64,000 nucleotides of DNA from positions 62,001 through 126,000 of the forward strand of contig NZ_LQXR01000002.1 of NCBI RefSeq assembly GCF_001590725.1, written 5' to 3'. Shown here piece after piece: positions 38,059 to 47,709 of this stretch. The translations under genes and the position numbers were made by a program. The notes below the pieces were generated by a model, which made no database searches, was not told where the DNA came from, and saw only the letters and a program-made list of their open reading frames with translations. The first letter of the stretch is position 1, and every line of letters begins with the position of its first letter. This stretch comes from Snodgrassella sp. CFCC 13594. GTDB taxonomy: Bacteria > Pseudomonadota > Gammaproteobacteria > Burkholderiales > Neisseriaceae.

Positions 38059-39450
38059 ATGAATACACAGCAAACCCGTATTGAAATGGTGATGGCGCAT
38101 ATTCGTGAGCAAGTGGATACTCGGATTTATTTACCAGGTACCCGATTGCCCTCGGTGCGATCCCAAGCCAAAGCGATGCAGTTTTCTGTGTCTACCGTGG
38201 TTGAGGCATATGAGCGCTTGGCTGCAGAAGGTATTATCATTGCTCGCCCCGGCTCTGGTTTTTATGTAAATGGTTTGGTTACGGCGCTGAATTTGGCGCA
38301 GATGGCACCATCGTTGGATCGGGAAATCGATCCTTTGTGGATTTCCCGGCAGTCTTTGGTGGCTGATGAGGCGGTATTGAAGCCCGGGTGTGGATGGCTA
38401 CCTGCAACATGGCTGTATCATGATGGGATGCGCCGTGCTTTGCGGTACATGGCACGTGCCCACACCGAAGCCTTAACTGAATATGCAACGCCGTTAGGTA
38501 ACCTTGAATTTCGCCATTTCTTGAGTCACCGCTTGGCCAAAAAAGGCATTAATGCGTCACCAACGCAAATTATGTTGACCGATTCTGGAACACATGCGAT
38601 TGATTTAATTGGCCGGTTTGTGTTGCAGCCTGGTGATTATGTATTGGTGGACGATCCTTGCTATTTTAATTTTCATGCTTTGCTGAAGGCCCATCGGGTG
38701 CATGTGGTCGGCGTGCCTTATACGCCGGATGGGCCTGATGTCCGTGCCTTTGAGCAGGCTTTGCAGCATCGACCTAAGCTTTATATCACCAATTCCGCCA
38801 TTCACAATCCTACCGGCGCCGTCCTCACGCCCACCACAGCCCACCGCATTTTAAAGCTGGCCGACGCAGCGCAGCTCATCGTTGTCGAAGACGATATTTT
38901 TGCTGATTTTGAATACCAGGCGGCACCTCGATTGGCGGCGTTTGATGGTTTGTCACAGGTGATTCATATTGGCAGCTTTGCCAAGACGGTTTCTGCGTCA
39001 TTGCGTTGTGGCTATATTGCGGCCAGGCCAGAATGGATAGACAGCTTAATTGATTTGAAAATTGCCACATCGTTTGGTGGCAGTAGCTTGGCCGCCGATG
39101 TTTTATTGGCCACGTTGACTAACAGCGGCTATCGCAAGCATATGGAATCGGTGCGCTTGAGATTGGCTCAAGCCATGATGCAAACCATACACAATTTGGA
39201 TGCCTTGGGTATCAAGCCTTGGATTGTGCCGCAAGCGGGGATGTTTTTGTGGTGTTGTTTACCCTTCGGCATTACGGCCACAGACTTGTCCCAACGATGC
39301 TTAAAGCAAGGCGTGATTTTGGCCCCTGGGAATGCATTTAGTCTATCATTGGGCGCAGGGCAATTTATGCGTTTTAACGTCGCACAATCATTAGATCCGA
39401 AAATTTTTATGGTTTTGAAGCAAGCCTTGCAGGATTTGCGAAATAAATGA
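38059..39450 (+). CDS. MocR-type (GntR + aminotransferase) transcriptional regulator
   Basis: 463 residues. N-terminal GntR winged helix (YLPGTRLPSVRSQAKAMQFSVSTVVEAYERL, residues about 25-60) fused to a class I aminotransferase-like domain with DDPCYFNFHALL, EDDIFADFEY and the PLP lysine in HIGSFAKTVSASLRCGY. PLP binding usually controls DNA binding in this family (PdxR, YdcR, GabR). The ligand here is unknown; the divergent EamA exporter is the probable target. Confidence 0.88.
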   Translation: MNTQQTRIEMVMAHIREQVDTRIYLPGTRLPSVRSQAKAMQFSVSTVVEAYERLAAEGIIIARPGSGFYVNGLVTALNLAQMAPSLDREIDPLWISRQSLVADEAVLKPGCGWLPATWLYHDGMRRALRYMARAHTEALTEYATPLGNLEFRHFLSHRLAKKGINASPTQIMLTDSGTHAIDLIGRFVLQPGDYVLVDDPCYFNFHALLKAHRVHVVGVPYTPDGPDVRAFEQALQHRPKLYITNSAIHNPTGAVLTPTTAHRILKLADAAQLIVVEDDIFADFEYQAAPRLAAFDGLSQVIHIGSFAKTVSASLRCGYIAARPEWIDSLIDLKIATSFGGSSLAADVLLATLTNSGYRKHMESVRLRLAQAMMQTIHNLDALGIKPWIVPQAGMFLWCCLPFGITATDLSQRCLKQGVILAPGNAFSLSLGAGQFMRFNVAQSLDPKIFMVLKQALQDLRNK

Positions 39451-39924
39451 TAAGCATTGTTGTTTGAGTATTCATGATGGTGGTGGCTTAGGCTGCCTGA
39501 AAACCATACGGCAAATACTGAAATGTATTTTTCAGGTCGCTTTCATGGTCGCAATGTGCTGGCTTTTATCACGGTGGCTTATGCATGGTTTTATTTATGG
39601 GTGTGGTTTTTGGACTTAGGTCGAATAATATTGCTGGTATCGCTCTGAGGATATTTGGTGCATCAACTTTACCCAGTTTACGCAATGCAAAATAAAATAT
39701 TTAATCTCGACGTTGTGGGGTGGCAATCAGTCGCAGCATGGATTAAGAAATAAGTGGCTATATGGTATGGATGACGACTTAACGTTGTGGTGCGGACAAT
39801 CATTTACCCATGAGGGAAAGTTTCTGCCAGTACTTCTGGCATTGGTTATAATGTGGATTCATGCTTTCAGGCAGCCTCTAAATGCGTTGGAGGATGCTAT
39901 TTTTTGGTGACTTTGGGGCAACAC
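39451..39924. other. Intergenic region between the MocR gene and purD
   Basis: About 470 bases without a convincing gene. It holds two exact DUS copies (39490-39501 and 39866-39877). The 65-codon open frame at 39713 has no start signal or similarity that I recognise. Confidence 0.6.
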
Positions 39925-41214
39925 ATGAACGTATTGGTTTTGGGCAGTGGCGGGCGCGAACATGCGCTGGCATGGAAATTGGCGCAATCGCCAAAAGTTG
40001 AAACGGTATTTGTGGCACCGGGCAATGCGGGCACAGCCATTGAGCCCAAATTAAGTAATATCACGCTCAGTGCACATGGTGATTTGATTCAATTTTGTCG
40101 CGATAACGATGTGGCTTTCACTGTTGTTGGCCCAGAAGCACCATTGGCGGCGGGTGTGGTGGATGATTTTCGTTCTGCTGGGCTGGCGGTGTTTGGCCCC
40201 ACCCAATATTGCGCCCAGTTGGAAAGCTCAAAAGATTTTGCCAAAGCCTTTATGGCCAAATATGGGGTGCCCACAGCCGAATATCAAACATTTAGCGATG
40301 CTCAGGCCGCGCATGATTATGTGGCTGCCAAAGGCGCACCGATTGTGATTAAAGCGGATGGCTTGGCCGCAGGCAAAGGTGTGATTGTGGCGTTGACACT
40401 GGCCGAAGCACATGCGGCAATTGATGACATGCTGTTGGGCAACAAAATGGGCGATGCGGGCGCGCGCGTGGTGATTGAGGATTTTTTGCAAGGAGAAGAA
40501 GCCAGTTTTATTGTGATGGTCGATGGCGACCATGTGCTGCCCATGGCTTCTAGCCAAGACCACAAACGGCTTCTGGATGACGATTTGGGCCCCAACACCG
40601 GTGGTATGGGCGCTTATTCGCCCGCGCCGGTTGTTACCCAGGCCGTACATCAGCGCGTAATGGATGAAATCATTTTGCCTGTGGTCAATGCCATGAAGGC
40701 AGAAGGTCATCCCTATACCGGTTTTCTTTATGCGGGGTTGATGATCGATGCAACGGGTGCGCCATTCACCATTGAGTTCAATTGCCGATTTGGTGACCCT
40801 GAAACTCAGCCCATCATGAGTCGCTTAGACAGTGACTTGGTGGATTTGGTGGAAGCGGGATTAACTGGCCATTTGGATCAGGTTAGTGCGCAGTGGACAC
40901 CACAAACTGCTGTCGGCGTGGTGTTGGCTGCGGCCAATTACCCAGAGTCACCACGCAAAGGTGATGTGATTACGGGGATTGAGGATGCCAACGCTATTGG
41001 TAAAGTATTTCATGCGGGAACCACTTTAAACCCACAGGGCAAACTGGTCACCAATGGTGGTCGAGTTTTGTGTGTGGTGGGTTTGGGTGATGATGTGACG
41101 CAAGCACAAAGTCAGGCTTATCGGGCATTATCATGCATCCACTTTGATGGCATGCAATACCGCAAAGACATTGCCAACAAAGCATTGTCATATGCATCCC
41201 ATCAGATTGGCTGA
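39925..41214 (+). CDS. purD: Phosphoribosylamine-glycine ligase
   Basis: 429 residues from ATG 39925 (MNVLVLGSGGREHAL); the frame is open upstream but only this start gives the family N-terminus. ATP-grasp enzyme making glycinamide ribonucleotide in purine synthesis. Motifs: GGREHALAWKL, KADGLAAGKGV (ATP-grasp), PNTGGMGAYSPAP, FNCRFGDPETQ (metal binding). GGGGCA upstream is a weak SD. It is monocistronic here, followed by a DUS and tRNA-Gly. Confidence 0.95.
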   Translation: MNVLVLGSGGREHALAWKLAQSPKVETVFVAPGNAGTAIEPKLSNITLSAHGDLIQFCRDNDVAFTVVGPEAPLAAGVVDDFRSAGLAVFGPTQYCAQLESSKDFAKAFMAKYGVPTAEYQTFSDAQAAHDYVAAKGAPIVIKADGLAAGKGVIVALTLAEAHAAIDDMLLGNKMGDAGARVVIEDFLQGEEASFIVMVDGDHVLPMASSQDHKRLLDDDLGPNTGGMGAYSPAPVVTQAVHQRVMDEIILPVVNAMKAEGHPYTGFLYAGLMIDATGAPFTIEFNCRFGDPETQPIMSRLDSDLVDLVEAGLTGHLDQVSAQWTPQTAVGVVLAAANYPESPRKGDVITGIEDANAIGKVFHAGTTLNPQGKLVTNGGRVLCVVGLGDDVTQAQSQAYRALSCIHFDGMQYRKDIANKALSYASHQIG

Positions 41215-41251
41215 AAATGCCACAAGCGCGTATAATCGCGTTTTCTTTCAT

Positions 41252-41263
41252 TTCAGGCAGCCT
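41252..41263 (-). repeat. DNA uptake sequence between purD and tRNA-Gly
   Basis: Exact TTCAGGCAGCCT. No further exact copy is found until 45092, so the islet and its neighbours are DUS-free. Confidence 0.8.
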
Positions 41264-41282
41264 CAAACTGACTGAGATCGTC

Positions 41283-41356
41283 GCGGATATGATGTAGTGG
41301 TAGCATAATTGCTTCCCAAGCAATTCGGGCGGGTTCGAATCCCGTTATCCGCTCCA
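41283..41356 (+). tRNA. tRNA-Gly (anticodon CCC)
   Basis: GCGGATA pairs with TATCCGC in the acceptor stem; the discriminator base T is followed by an encoded CCA. The D-arm is GTAGTGGTAGC-type, the anticodon stem TTGCT/AGCAA presents CCC in the loop TTCCCAA, and the T-arm carries GGTTCGAATCC. 74 nt. The TATAAT at 41231-41236 may be its -10 element. Confidence 0.96.
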
Positions 41357-41367
41357 AATACACTTTT

Positions 41368-41401
41368 CAGGGTTTTCAGTGATGATGAAAACCCTGTTTT
41401 T
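41368..41401 (+). terminator. Terminator after tRNA-Gly
   Basis: CAGGGTTTTC pairs with GAAAACCCTG over a 9-nt loop, followed by TTTTT. Confidence 0.85.
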
Positions 41402-42077
41402 ATTTGATTTTCATTCTATTTTCCTTTCACGGGCTAGCATAAAATAGCACACTAGCTCATGGATTTTAGGGTAATTTTTTTGCCACCCTAAAAAATCTCT
41501 ATTTGTTGGAAAACAGTGTCTTAATTTTTACATTTATAGGATTTTCAAAGCCTTGTTGTGCAGGATGGTGAGCGATGCCATTGCAAGATAACCAATGAAT
41601 GGTGGCTATGATTTGCAGATTAATATTGTCACCAAGACCTTGTTAAACGGTTATGTGCGTACACAAACCAAAGGGAAAGGAGCGCCGTTTGGATGGTGTG
41701 GATAGCTAGAGGTAGGTAAAAGCTTGGAGTAAACACATACCGGACGCCGCTGACCTTCTCACGCGGAAAGAAAATTTCGGTATGAGTTTTTGTTAACAGG
41801 ACGTCAATAAGTTGTAGGAGATGATTTTTTAGAATTTTATGCTGTATGTAAGTGCGCATTGTATATCTTTACAATTACCATAGAGTGGCCACAAAACAAA
41901 TGGCCAGAGCATTCAGTCCCCTGGCAGTAAGCAACCCCGTGCCGCAGCCAACCAACAAGCTTGCTAAAAATAATGTAATTCAAGATTGATTTTTATAGAT
42001 TTAAGCTGACTCATAGGGTCTAATATGAATGAAGTTAAATTTTTTGTATTTAGGTATTAATAATAATCGAGATAGCT

Positions 42078-43040
42078 ATGCTTTCCGAATTGCTTTTTAG
42101 ATTTGCTACTGAGTATTATCAGGAAAAGGAAAGCCCGTTTAAGTCCTCTCCATTCGCTAATTTTGTACGCCATGATTTGGTCGCGGCTGCACAAGATGCA
42201 ATTCGAGAATGGCCTTTTGATTTGATTGTGAAGGCTAGTGTGGGTCAATCGGTATGGGCTGATGTTCCTTGGCTTGCTTTTTTTGATCCCATTGAAACCG
42301 ATTCGGCCATGCATGGTATATATGTGGTCTATTTAATTAACCCTTTGGAAAAGACGATCTCGTTATCACTAAATCAAGGGGCAACAGCAATTTATAATGA
42401 GTATGGAAAAAAAAGAGGGAGAAATGTGCTGTTGAGGCAAGCGGCTGATATAGCAGATAGGGTATTTGATCATGCACATCAATTTTCAAGTGAGCCTATA
42501 AATTTAGGCTCGTCATTACAATTGGCAACTGGTTACGAAGCTGGCCATGCGTTTGGTAGGACCTATAAAGCTGAGGATTTATCAGAAAGTGAACTATTAC
42601 AGGATCTTTATGAAATGTTTCAAGCATATTCCGTAATTCTGGAACGAGGTGGGCTTGCTCCGAGCGATCTCATGCGAGAAGAATCAGGTATTGTAAATTT
42701 GATAGAAACCCGTCGTTATATGTTGTCGAGACGAATTGAACGTTCCCCAAAAGTGCGTAGCCAAATTTTGAAAAGTCGAGCGGCAATTTGTCAATGCTGT
42801 GGTCTTGATCCTAAATTAGATTATGGTTATTCTGGACCGTTAGAGAAAATACCTCTAGATGTTCATCATGCAGTACAATTAAAAGACTTGTCTGACGGGG
42901 AATCCCGTCGGTATTCTATTAATGATGACTTTATGATTTTATGCCCAACTTGCCATCGTATGATACATAAACAATCGAATGTTGCTGATTTAGAAAAATT
43001 GAAATCTAAACTTAAGTTCAAATTTATGAGAGGAACTTAA
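42078..43040 (+). CDS. McrB-N-like (DUF3578) plus HNH endonuclease, predicted type IV restriction enzyme
   Basis: 320 residues. Residues 1-160 match the MrcB_N/DUF3578 pattern: FANFVRHDLVAAAQ, VKASVGQSVWADVPWLAFFD, GIYVVYLINPLEKTISLSLN, then an aromatic QGAT. This domain recognises modified DNA in McrB-type enzymes. The C-terminal ~75 residues form an HNH nuclease: CQCCGLD, PLDVHHAVQLKDL, NDDFMILCPTCHRMIH, with the two CxxC zinc pairs and the His-His catalytic motif. A DNA-modification-dependent single-protein restriction role is inferred from this architecture. No SD is obvious; ATG 42078 is the first start. Confidence 0.82.
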   Translation: MLSELLFRFATEYYQEKESPFKSSPFANFVRHDLVAAAQDAIREWPFDLIVKASVGQSVWADVPWLAFFDPIETDSAMHGIYVVYLINPLEKTISLSLNQGATAIYNEYGKKRGRNVLLRQAADIADRVFDHAHQFSSEPINLGSSLQLATGYEAGHAFGRTYKAEDLSESELLQDLYEMFQAYSVILERGGLAPSDLMREESGIVNLIETRRYMLSRRIERSPKVRSQILKSRAAICQCCGLDPKLDYGYSGPLEKIPLDVHHAVQLKDLSDGESRRYSINDDFMILCPTCHRMIHKQSNVADLEKLKSKLKFKFMRGT

Positions 43041-43180
43041 AAATATTTTTCATGGATGGGCTTAGGCTGGTAGATTTATATTTTGAGGTAATATTTAGGT
43101 TAATAACTTATTTTATTAAAAATTTAATATAAAACAATTTCTTATATTAAAATTTCAATCCTCGTTATCCGCGCAAATTT

Positions 43181-43210
43181 AAAAAAAGCCAATCTTAGAT
43201 TGGCTTTTTT
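43181..43210. terminator. Strong terminator at the islet right edge
   Basis: AAAAAAAGCCAATCT and AGATTGGCTTTTTTT form a perfect stem with a minimal loop. It directly follows the tRNA-like remnant, so it may be the original tRNA-Gly terminator. Confidence 0.85.
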
Positions 43211-43312
43211 TATCTGATAAAAAGACATTTTTTTGTTCTTTGATTAACAGTTTTAAATATGATTCAATAACCGTCAATAAAGGAAGTGAAATCAATAAAG
43301 GAAATGCAATCA

Positions 43313-43597
43313 ATGAAAAAAACATGGGCTCTATTATTCATAGGTTTATTAAACGCATGCGTTATTTTAAATGGCAATTATGAAGTCAAGGCTTATGATG
43401 AGCAGGGTCGGCTTATCAAAAACAATATCCGTATGATGGCGCAAGGCAGTGGTATTTATACAGCTAAAAATTCGCTTTGTTCTTTTTATCCGAATGCCAC
43501 ACTTAAGGTGATTAACACCGATACAGGTGAGGAGGTAAAAAGTGAGGCTCGACGTTGCCGCTTAGCCCCCAGAAATTTGCCTCAAGTCGCGGAATAA
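43313..43597 (+). CDS. Small predicted lipoprotein
   Basis: 94 residues from ATG 43313. Signal peptide MKKTWALLFIGLLNAC with lipobox LLNAC at about residues 12-16. The mature part is about 79 residues with Lys/Arg-rich C-terminus and two further Cys (SLCSF, RRCRL) that could form a disulfide. Family not recognised. The region before the start is an 18-bp tandem duplication carrying two AAAGGAA sites. Confidence 0.65.
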   Translation: MKKTWALLFIGLLNACVILNGNYEVKAYDEQGRLIKNNIRMMAQGSGIYTAKNSLCSFYPNATLKVINTDTGEEVKSEARRCRLAPRNLPQVAE

Positions 43598-43851
43598 ATG
43601 ACCTTAAATAAAGAACTTCCCACCTATGGGAAAGAGGCTAATGCCAATAGCTTGATATGTATTATTTTTGGGTTGGCATCGGCACTGTAGTATTAATAAT
43701 TTCTCATGGGAATGAATTTTTTGTTGTGAGGTTGCTGGCCAAATGGCCATTAATATAGGGTGTATTTTGTTTTCATTAGCATAATGGTTTTGGTCAATTA
43801 ATGAATGTTTGGATTGCCTAAGGGCATATTTTTGATATGGATAAATGATTT

Positions 43852-45060
43852 GTGTTGATTTCTCGGTTGTTGGCTAATCGCCAAGTGAGTTTATTTTTCA
43901 GTATTCTGGCAGTGGCTGTGTGCTTGCGTGGGCCGATTACCGGCGTTGGGCCACTTTTGCAGGAAATTCAAAGTTATTTGGGTTTGAATAATACCGCAGC
44001 GGGCATTTTAGCGACTTTGCCTTTGTTGGCGTTTGCTGGATTTTCTTTATTCGCACCTAAATTAGCTCTGCGATTTGGCACGGAAAATACTTTGTTGGCG
44101 GCGCTGGGCTTATTGATTATTGGTATTTTATGGCGCTCCGCTGGTGGTAGTTGGGCTGTGTATTTGGGTACTGCTTTATTGAGCATGGCGATTGCCGTAG
44201 GAAATGTGTTGATTCCGGGTTTGGTTAAACAACACTATCCGCTGCAAGTGGGGCTGATTACTGCACTCTATGCACTGACGATGAATTTGGGTGGCGCGGC
44301 CGGATCGGCCGTTAGTGTACCGCTGTCGGAGGAATGGCAGTGGGGTTGGCGCAGTGCTTTGGCGGTATGGGCTATACCAGGGATGCTGGCATTGTTGATT
44401 TGGGTGACTCAGGTGGTAGCGGTAAAATCCATGCCTTCGACGGTGCAAGCGGACCATGCGCAGCATCCTTTAGCTAAAATATCGCTGTGGCGCAATCCGC
44501 TGGCGTGGATGGTGACATTGTTTATGGGCTTGCAGTCATTGATGTTTTATACGCTACTGAGCTGGTTGCCCCATATTTTGGCTGAAGAAGGCATTTCGGC
44601 TACGCAAGCGGGTGCCATGTTGGGCATGATGCAGGTTGTGGTATTACCCATTACCTTAATTACCCCAATTTTGGCGAGTAAGTTACGGCATCAACAATGG
44701 CTCGGGGTGGTTTGCGGCATGATTCTGGTGTTGTCTATGGTGGTGTTTGTGGCGCACTGGTCAGCATGGTATTTCACTGCTGTGCTGTGGTTGGGTGTTG
44801 GTATGGGTGGCGCATTCAGTTTGAGTATGATGCTGTTTGGTTTACGCAGCGATTCGATTACCGAAGCCGCGGCACTATCCGGCATGGCGCAGGCGGTGGG
44901 TTATTTATTGGCAGCTTGTGGGCCGGTATTGTTTGGCTTGTTGCATGACTGGACGCACAGTTGGATATATCCGCTGGTATTGTTGCTGCTGGTGTCGGTA
45001 TTGATTGCCGTAACGGGTTATTTTGCCGGTCGCGATCGTAAATTGGCGTTTTATCGATAA
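43852..45060 (+). CDS. CynX/NimT-family MFS transporter
   Basis: 402 residues from GTG 43852. Twelve helices. It opens with the CynX/NimT hallmark LRGPITGVGPLLQEI, followed by LFAPKLALRFG (motif A region) and NVLIPGLVKQHYP. Family members move cyanate, nitroimidazole or small organic anions; the substrate here is not known. There are no neighbouring metabolic genes to help. The operon ends in a DUS terminator. Confidence 0.88.
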   Translation: MLISRLLANRQVSLFFSILAVAVCLRGPITGVGPLLQEIQSYLGLNNTAAGILATLPLLAFAGFSLFAPKLALRFGTENTLLAALGLLIIGILWRSAGGSWAVYLGTALLSMAIAVGNVLIPGLVKQHYPLQVGLITALYALTMNLGGAAGSAVSVPLSEEWQWGWRSALAVWAIPGMLALLIWVTQVVAVKSMPSTVQADHAQHPLAKISLWRNPLAWMVTLFMGLQSLMFYTLLSWLPHILAEEGISATQAGAMLGMMQVVVLPITLITPILASKLRHQQWLGVVCGMILVLSMVVFVAHWSAWYFTAVLWLGVGMGGAFSLSMMLFGLRSDSITEAAALSGMAQAVGYLLAACGPVLFGLLHDWTHSWIYPLVLLLLVSVLIAVTGYFAGRDRKLAFYR

Positions 45061-45090
45061 ATTTCGGATTCGGTTTCTCTTGAGTAATGC

Positions 45091-45122
45091 AAGGCTGCCT
45101 GAAAATGTGTTCAGGCAGCCTT
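45091..45122 (+). terminator. DUS inverted-pair terminator
   Basis: Exact AGGCTGCCTGAA (45092-45103) and TTCAGGCAGCCT (45110-45121) with a 6-nt loop, 30 bases after the CynX-type gene. Confidence 0.8.
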
Positions 45123-45407
45123 AATTTATGGACAAAGGGATGTTGAGTTAGCCATGTATTGCCTTAAACCAGTGTTTTTGTGCATCCCATAGTTGATGTG
45201 AAGCTTGCACAGCAGGAAAGCGCAGGGAATAACACATCATATTGTGCTGCGCATGCATTATCCGCCCATTGGGCGCATGGCAACTGTCCATGATTGGGAT
45301 GGCTGCCTAACCATTCAACGGATTTTTCAAAGACGATCGATGTATTGTCAGCCATGTATTGAATGGTGAATGAAACACATTGAGCGTGTCGTGAAATATA
45401 CAGCCAT

Positions 45408-45434
45408 AAAAAAAGGGCACCCGAAGGTGCCCTT
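45408..45434 (-). terminator. Terminator of dnaK
   Basis: On the minus strand AAGGGCACC, TTCG loop, GGTGCCCTT, then a run of seven T. The GNRA/UUCG-type tetraloop makes it very stable. Confidence 0.9.
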
Positions 45435-45450
45435 GCCCGATTGAAAGACA

Positions 45451-47385
45451 TTAATCTTTTTTGTCTTTCACTTCTTCAAACTCAGCATCAACCACATCAT
45501 CATTGGCTTTGCCTGTGGCCTGCTCGTTACCACCTTGCGGCTGTTGATTTTGGCTTTCAGCCTGAGCCTGGGCATACATCATTTCACCCAATTTCTGGCT
45601 GGCTTGACCCAGCGCTTCAGCTTTAGCATCAATGGCTGCTTTGTCCTCGCCTTTCACTGCCTCTTCGGTTTCTTTAACAGCAGTTTCGATTTTTTCTTTT
45701 TCCGCAGCATCCAGCTTGTCACCATATTCACCCAATGATTTTTTCACTGAGTGAATCAGCGCTTCAGCCTGATTACGGCTGGCCACTAATTCAGACAATT
45801 TGCGGTCTTCTTCGGCATTGGCCTCGGCATCTTTCACCATACGTTCAATTTCTTCTTCGCTCAAACCAGAAGAAGCTTGGATGGTGATGTTAGCCTCTTT
45901 GCCCGTACCCTTGTCTTTGGCTGATACGTGCAAAATACCATTCGCATCAATGTCGAAAGTGACTTCAATTTGCGGCATGCCACGTGGTGCTGGCGGGATA
46001 TCGGTCAAATTAAATTGGCCTAAGCTTTTGTTGGCCGAGGCGCGTTCGCGTTCACCCTGCAAAACGTGGATGGTTACGGCGTTTTGGTTGTCATCAGCAG
46101 TAGAGAAAACCTGTGTCGCCTTGGTTGGGATGGTGGTGTTTTTGTTGATGAGTTTGGTCATCACCCCGCCCATGGTTTCAATACCCAAAGACAGAGGGGT
46201 TACGTCCAACAGCAAGACATCGCTGCGATCACCTGTCAATACGGCACCTTGAATGGCAGCGCCCACAGCAACGGCTTCATCTGGGTTCACGTCTTTGCGT
46301 GGCTCTTTACCGAAGTAGTCTTTAACGGCTTCCTGTACTTTTGGCATGCGGCTTTGACCACCCACCAAAATCACGTCGTCAATGTCGTTCACGCTCAAGC
46401 CCGCATCCTTGATGGCAGTGCGACAAGGCTCGATAGAACGGGTTATCAAATCTTCCACCAAGCTTTCGAATTTGGCGCGGGTGATTTTCATGGCCAAATG
46501 TTTCGGGCCTGAGGCATCCATGGTGATGTAGGGCAAATTGATTTCGGTTTGTTGACCGCTAGACAGTTCAATTTTGGCTTTTTCTGCTGCTTCTTTTAAG
46601 CGTTGCAGTGCCATGACGTCGTTTTTCAGGTCAATGCCTTGATCTTTTTTGAACTCATCGATGATGTAATTAATCAAGCGTTGGTCAAAATCTTCACCGC
46701 CCAAGAAAGTATCACCATTGGTGGCCAATACTTCAAATTGTTTGTCACCGTCTACATCGGCAATTTCAATGATGGAAATATCAAAAGTACCACCGCCTAA
46801 GTCATATACGGCAATTTTTCGGTCGCCTTTAGCATTTTTGTCCATGCCGAAAGCCAAAGCAGCAGCGGTCGGCTCGTTGATAATGCGTTTGACATCCAAA
46901 CCAGCGATGCGCCCAGCATCTTTGGTGGCTTGGCGTTGGCTGTCATTGAAGTAAGCCGGAACGGTAATCACAGCTTCGGTGACGGCCTCGCCCAAATAAT
47001 CTTCAGCGGCTTTTTTCATTTTGCGCAGAATTTCGGCAGAAACTTGCGGTGGTGACAATTGTTTGTCTTGTGCAGACACCCATGCATCGCCATTGCTGGC
47101 TTTAATGATGTCAAACGGCATGTTTTTAATGTCGCGTTGGACTTCTGCATCGTCAAATTTACGGCCAATCAAACGTTTCACTGCGTAAATGGTGTTTTTG
47201 GCGTTGGTGACGGCCTGGCGCTTGGCTGGTGCCCCTACCAAAATTTCGTTGTTGTCTAGATAAGCCACTACTGAAGGGGTGGTGCGTGCGCCTTCTGCGT
47301 TTTCGATTACTTTGGTCTGACCACCTTCAGAAATGGCCACGCAAGAGTTGGTAGTACCTAAGTCAATACCAATTACTTTTGCCAT
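45451..47385 (-). CDS. dnaK: Hsp70 chaperone DnaK
   Basis: 644 residues. ATPase domain begins [18 protein letters not shown]; further motifs are [42 protein letters not shown] and [14 protein letters not shown]. The substrate domain has [14 protein letters not shown], and the tail is the Gln/Gly-rich lid ending [16 protein letters not shown]. Works with DnaJ and GrpE in folding. AGGAGA is upstream of ATG 47385. A sigma-32-type promoter lies about 90 bp further upstream. Neither grpE nor dnaJ adjoins it. Confidence 0.98.
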   Translation of the reverse strand: MAKVIGIDLGTTNSCVAISEGGQTKVIENAEGARTTPSVVAYLDNNEILVGAPAKRQAVTNAKNTIYAVKRLIGRKFDDAEVQRDIKNMPFDIIKASNGDAWVSAQDKQLSPPQVSAEILRKMKKAAEDYLGEAVTEAVITVPAYFNDSQRQATKDAGRIAGLDVKRIINEPTAAALAFGMDKNAKGDRKIAVYDLGGGTFDISIIEIADVDGDKQFEVLATNGDTFLGGEDFDQRLINYIIDEFKKDQGIDLKNDVMALQRLKEAAEKAKIELSSGQQTEINLPYITMDASGPKHLAMKITRAKFESLVEDLITRSIEPCRTAIKDAGLSVNDIDDVILVGGQSRMPKVQEAVKDYFGKEPRKDVNPDEAVAVGAAIQGAVLTGDRSDVLLLDVTPLSLGIETMGGVMTKLINKNTTIPTKATQVFSTADDNQNAVTIHVLQGERERASANKSLGQFNLTDIPPAPRGMPQIEVTFDIDANGILHVSAKDKGTGKEANITIQASSGLSEEEIERMVKDAEANAEEDRKLSELVASRNQAEALIHSVKKSLGEYGDKLDAAEKEKIETAVKETEEAVKGEDKAAIDAKAEALGQASQKLGEMMYAQAQAESQNQQPQGGNEQATGKANDDVVDAEFEEVKDKKD

Positions 47386-47476
47386 GGTGTCAATCTCCTA
47401 ATTTATAATTAAATGTCTTCAATCGGTTGTGTTGCCATACAGCATTCAGGCAGCCCTTTGCTGCCTTGTTGACGCT

Positions 47477-47505
47477 TAAATGGGCACGCTTGTGCGGATT
47501 TCAAG
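47477..47505 (-). promoter_or_regulatory. Sigma-32 (heat-shock) promoter of dnaK
   Basis: On the minus strand CTTGAAA, 13 bp, then GCCCATTTA. This matches the RpoH consensus CTTGAAA-N13-15-CCCCATNTA with one mismatch. Confidence 0.75.
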
Positions 47506-47709
47506 CGAAAATTAAAAAAAAGGCGCATGGTATTTGGGTGGTGCAACTGATGGGATTGAAGAAAGACCACAATGGCTTTCAGGCAACCATAATCCATGGT
47601 CATTGCTGTATTTGAGCCACATCAGGATGTATCTGCACAAGCCTGCTGAAGCAGACTTATTTATCGTAGAATAATGGTTCTATGACCACACACAAAGAGA
47701 GGCCATATC

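Larger units (their letters stand above)
41357..43180. mobile_element. Candidate integrated islet at the 3' end of tRNA-Gly
   Basis: About 1.8 kb, AT-rich (sampled 35% GC in the gene), with no exact DUS. At its far end 43151-43180 reads AATTTCAATCCTCGTTATCC then GCGCAAAT, resembling the tRNA 3' end TTCGAATCCCGTTATCCGC then TCCAAAT with a few substitutions and single-base gaps. This looks like a worn attachment-site duplicate. The only clear gene is the DUF3578-HNH nuclease. The 41402-42077 part (about 680 bases) shows no recognisable gene, only a second hairpin near 41470-41495. No integrase is present. Confidence 0.5.

Noticed and set aside
39713..39910. 65-codon frame upstream of purD
   Set aside because: Crosses a DUS and lacks similarity and a ribosome site; purD start at 39925 explains the region.
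41629..41859. 76-codon minus-strand frame in the tRNA-Gly islet
   Set aside because: No start signal and no recognisable motif; kept only as an open question.
45164..45451. 95-codon minus-strand frame downstream of dnaK
   Set aside because: Overlaps the dnaK terminator, has no ribosome site, and its Cys-rich, patternless product resembles no family.
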